A program made the translations under genes and the position numbers. Below are positions 6,009-8,082 of a stretch of 8,082 nucleotides of DNA, in pieces. Positions within the stretch are counted from its first letter, which is position 1; every line of letters starts with the position of its first letter. Location of the stretch: assembly GCA_030037575.1 (NCBI GenBank), contig JASHRB010000465.1, positions 1 to 8,082 of the forward strand, written 5' to 3'. The DNA comes from Candidatus Sulfotelmatobacter sp. (GTDB lineage Bacteria; Acidobacteriota; Terriglobia; Terriglobales; Acidobacteriaceae). The notes under the pieces are model-generated. The model had not been told where the DNA came from. It did no database searches and worked only from the letters and a program-made list of their open reading frames with translations.

Positions 6009-7160
6009 CTACTTGCCTTTCGCGCGGGCGGCGTTCACCTTGGCCAGCAACTGCCGCGACATCGCCTGTACCGGCCCCTGGATTTTCACCGCCTCGGTCA
6101 ACACTTCACGCGCTTCAGTCACCCGATTGAGCTTGGCATAGGCGAATCCCAGACGATAGAGCGTGATTGAATACTGCTGATCATCCTGGCCCTTGAGCAG
6201 CTCCGCCGAGGCTTTCAATTCGGGAATTGAGGCTGCGGTTTTATCTTGCTTGATATAAGCGTAGCCCAAAATCGAATGGGCAACCCCGGCCGAGAGTTTG
6301 CGCGGCTTGTCGGCGTCCGCTGCTTCGGCTTTGGCGACAGCAATCGCTTTCTGGGCGTAAGAAATCGCCTGGGCAACGCTGCCGGGCCTGAGATCATCGA
6401 CACTGGCTCCCGCCAGCAGCAGCAACGCCGGCAGCGAGTTGGGATTTGCCTCCAGAACTTTTTCTCCATAGGCAAACAATCGTGGCTGGTCGTTGAGTTG
6501 GCCCGGGCCGAGGGTGTACATGGCATAGCTGGAAACCTGGTCTTGAAATTTCGAATCGGGGAAGGCCTGCGCATAGGTTTCGATATAGGTCATGCGGGTT
6601 TTGGCATCGTTCTCTGCCGCGATCACGTTGAAACCGGCCGTCTCCAAAAAATCGCACGAGTTCTTGGCCGCGGCTTTATCCTCCGCAACCTGTTTGCTGA
6701 AATCATCATCGCTGACCCCGTCCGGCTTTGGTTGCTTGCCGATGGAATGACAAACGCTTCCACCTTGGGTGGCATACGCCATCAGCTTGGCGTCATTCTT
6801 TGCCTGCTGCGCGATGCCCGCCTGCGAAACCAGAATATCCAGATTGTGTGGATGGGCAGCGAGGGCTTTGTCTCCGTAGTCGAGGGCTTTATCTAGATCA
6901 CCCGAGGCTTGGTAACTCTGGGAGATTTGCCAGTCGCCATAGGCCACCGCCGCCGGGTTGGCGGCGAACTTCTGAACAAAATCCTGATACATGGTGAGTT
7001 TTTTGGTCGCGTCTTGCTCGCTGGAAATGGTTTGCAGATCGCGATCTTCCGGCGTGCCCGCCGGGATGATGATTTTGTCGATTTGTGCGCTCGATGGCGT
7101 CGCGACCAAGAGCACAGAGGCTACCGCGACTGCTGCAAGCAACCTTGCGTAGAGCTTCAC
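6009..7160 (-). CDS. Exported TPR-repeat protein, function unknown
   Basis: A 383-residue protein from GTG at 7160. An upstream in-frame ATG at 7301 exists, but the GTG is preferred. It has a strong GGAGGT ribosome site and is followed at once by a clean signal peptide (KLYARLLAAVAVASVLLVATPSSA, cleavage before Q26), and a promoter-like pair lies inside the longer reading frame. The mature part is alpha-helical. A TPR-like pair occurs at about 73-105 (YGDWQISQSYQASGDLDKAL) and others at about 222-240 and 293-360 (LYRLGFAYAKLNRVTEAREV). C137 and C169 flank a charged insert and could form a disulfide. TPR proteins are usually scaffolds for protein contacts, so this is probably a periplasmic one. 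Its stop lies 18 bases from that of the convergent gene ending at 5990. Confidence 0.88.
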   Translation of the reverse strand: MKLYARLLAAVAVASVLLVATPSSAQIDKIIIPAGTPEDRDLQTISSEQDATKKLTMYQDFVQKFAANPAAVAYGDWQISQSYQASGDLDKALDYGDKALAAHPHNLDILVSQAGIAQQAKNDAKLMAYATQGGSVCHSIGKQPKPDGVSDDDFSKQVAEDKAAAKNSCDFLETAGFNVIAAENDAKTRMTYIETYAQAFPDSKFQDQVSSYAMYTLGPGQLNDQPRLFAYGEKVLEANPNSLPALLLLAGASVDDLRPGSVAQAISYAQKAIAVAKAEAADADKPRKLSAGVAHSILGYAYIKQDKTAASIPELKASAELLKGQDDQQYSITLYRLGFAYAKLNRVTEAREVLTEAVKIQGPVQAMSRQLLAKVNAARAKGK

Positions 7161-7164
7161 AGGC

Positions 7165-7170
7165 ACCTCC
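7165..7170 (-). promoter_or_regulatory. Ribosome binding site that fixes the GTG start of the TPR protein
   Basis: GGAGGT on the minus strand, four bases before GTG 7160. Nothing comparable precedes the ATG at 7301. Confidence 0.8.
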
Positions 7171-7209
7171 GCAGGGAAGAAAAACGACCTCTTTCCGGTT
7201 AGCAGGCGA

Positions 7210-7238
7210 ATCGTAGCGCCGAATGCGACGGCGCGCAA
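7210..7238 (-). promoter_or_regulatory. Candidate sigma-70-type promoter of the TPR protein gene
   Basis: On the minus strand TTGCGC (7233-7238) and TACGAT (7210-7215) are separated by exactly 17 bases. Transcription would begin near 7203, giving a leader of about 43 bases to the GTG at 7160. The boxes match three and four of six consensus positions, so support is moderate at best. Confidence 0.4.
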
Positions 7239-7354
7239 GCCGATTCGCTTCCCAAGTGGTGGTGCTTTAGCGTGGCGGCTGGTAAGACTGCCGAAACGCA
7301 CTCGCGCACCGCATCGACGGCAGCCTTGCCCCGGCGGGCGAATCTGCGACGGGT

Positions 7355-7813
7355 CTAGTTCGACTTGGCCGCCAATCTTTCGCGCATGGTTTCCGTGCGC
7401 TTGCGCATGAACTTCAGGCGTTCGCGGCCGAATTTTGAGCTGTTGATGACTTTTTCGATGGCGCTGAACATGTGCGGATCGCCGGCTTTTTCTCGAAGCT
7501 CTTTGAGGAAGGGATGAACCTTGGCGAAAACGATGAACATTTCTCCGCTGACCGCCGGCTGCAGAAACAGATCCGCATTTAAGGCTCCCTGCAGAACGAA
7601 CGACGCAGCCATGCTCCAGTAACCGCTGACCTGGCGCAGCCAGTTGTTCTCCGGCGATCCCACGGCGTAAGCGACCTGCATGAAATCATCTGCGCTGCGC
7701 GGCCAGAACGAGATGAACCACCAGTTGCGTGCTTTGCGCATCTCGGCTTCGCGGCGCAGGTCGTAAAGTTGCAGGACGAGTTGAGCATCGGTCGCTGTCG
7801 CTTTCTTTGCCAT
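7355..7813 (-). CDS. Conserved-looking 152-residue helical protein, function unknown
   Basis: A small cytoplasmic protein, with no signal peptide or clear membrane segment. It starts with a Lys-rich MAKKATATDAQLVLQLYDLRREAEMRKARNWW segment containing a WWF cluster (31-33). A centre with further tryptophans (W37, W58, W66) and hydrophobic helices (64-100) follows. The C-terminus is strongly basic and helical (124-150, with RERLKFMRKRTETMRERL). The tryptophan-rich, all-helical design suggests a folded conserved protein rather than a chance frame. I recall similar acidobacterial hypothetical proteins but cannot name a domain. It lies 132 bases downstream of the topoisomerase gene on the same strand, so it may be co-transcribed with it. 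A good ribosome site supports the ATG at 7813. Confidence 0.8.
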   Translation of the reverse strand: MAKKATATDAQLVLQLYDLRREAEMRKARNWWFISFWPRSADDFMQVAYAVGSPENNWLRQVSGYWSMAASFVLQGALNADLFLQPAVSGEMFIVFAKVHPFLKELREKAGDPHMFSAIEKVINSSKFGRERLKFMRKRTETMRERLAAKSN

Positions 7814-7816
7814 GAA

Positions 7817-7823
7817 TCACCTC
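7817..7823 (-). promoter_or_regulatory. Ribosome binding site of the 152-residue protein gene
   Basis: GAGGTGA on the minus strand, three bases before the ATG at 7813; the GAGGTG core is at normal spacing. Confidence 0.65.
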
Positions 7824-7945
7824 GGCAGGATGGAAGATCGTTGAATCATCGGGATGCAGCAATTGGGTGATCGAGAAATGGAAGACCCGTGAAGGCGTAC
7901 CCTCGTCGGCCCGCCACTTTCTCCACCACCAAATTTCTCCAGTAC

Positions 7946-8082
7946 TCAATTTCTTGCGGCGCTGGTTGCTGCCGCTTCCGCCGGCGGCGCCGCTCGCTCG
8001 TAATCGCATTCTTTATTCGGACACGCGATCACCGGCCCGGCCTTCAAATTCTTTTCGACGAGATATTCGCCGCCGCATTTCG
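7946..8082 (-). CDS. topA: DNA topoisomerase I, C-terminal zinc-ribbon end (5' part outside window)
   Basis: The last 44 codons of a minus-strand gene that enters from the right edge and stops at 7946. The visible protein, KCGGEYLVEKNLKAGPVIAC then PNKECDYERA, matches the end of the C4 zinc ribbons found in tandem at the C-terminus of bacterial type IA topoisomerases. One Cys of the first pair is visible, plus a C-x4-C second pair. The tail after the ribbon is Ala/Pro-rich. In that family the enzyme relaxes negative supercoils by single-strand passage, and the ribbons bind DNA. The catalytic domain is not in the window, so another protein carrying the same ribbon remains possible. Confidence 0.75.
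   Translation of the reverse strand, partial: KCGGEYLVEKNLKAGPVIACPNKECDYERAAPPAEAAATSAARN

Noticed and set aside
7328..7339. Short GC hairpin GCCC-loop-GGGC after the 152-residue protein gene
   Set aside because: It has a four-base stem and no T-run on either side, so it does not qualify as a terminator.

Overview
The window looks like a piece of chromosome from a free-living Gram-negative bacterium of moderately high GC, most likely an Acidobacteriota (Terriglobia-type) genome. That placement is an inference. It rests on the style of the cell-envelope genes (an OmpA-type protein with Ig-like modules between barrel and peptidoglycan-binding domain, Pro/Ala-rich exported proteins, exported TPR proteins) and on two small proteins that, from memory, resemble lineage-restricted acidobacterial families. 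No RNA genes, insertion sequences, phage genes or CRISPR arrays were seen.

Layout. On the minus strand at the left edge (1-1348) lies an outer-membrane OmpA-family gene whose 3' end is outside the window. A 523-base gap (1349-1871) separates it from a divergent plus-strand group. That group is an NtrC-family sigma-54 activator/response regulator (1872-3272), a membrane histidine kinase with a periplasmic Cache-like sensor, HAMP and PAS (3380-5260), and a small exported Pro/Ser/Thr-rich protein with a helical C-terminus (5322-5990). This group converges, with only 18 bases between stop codons, on a minus-strand series. In transcription order that series is the 3' end of a type I DNA topoisomerase gene (8082-7946), a 152-residue helical hypothetical protein (7813-7355), and an exported TPR protein (best start GTG at 7160, end 6009).

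How the parts fit. The regulator and kinase are a standard cognate pair. The kinase senses something in the periplasm and phosphorylates the regulator at Asp54. The regulator retains GAFTGA and both Walker motifs, so it should activate sigma-54 RNA polymerase. Its target genes cannot be read from the window. Two partial sigma-54-like elements were found, one in front of the ompA-like gene and one across the kinase start codon, and both have flaws. The 1349-1871 gap holds several short symmetric or repeated motifs that could be operators.

Overall this is mostly an ordinary chromosomal region. I do not see a convincing new multi-gene system. The items most worth a second look are the symmetric elements upstream of the regulator, the degenerate 7-base tandem repeat reaching the kinase start codon, and the uncharacterised exported and helical proteins.
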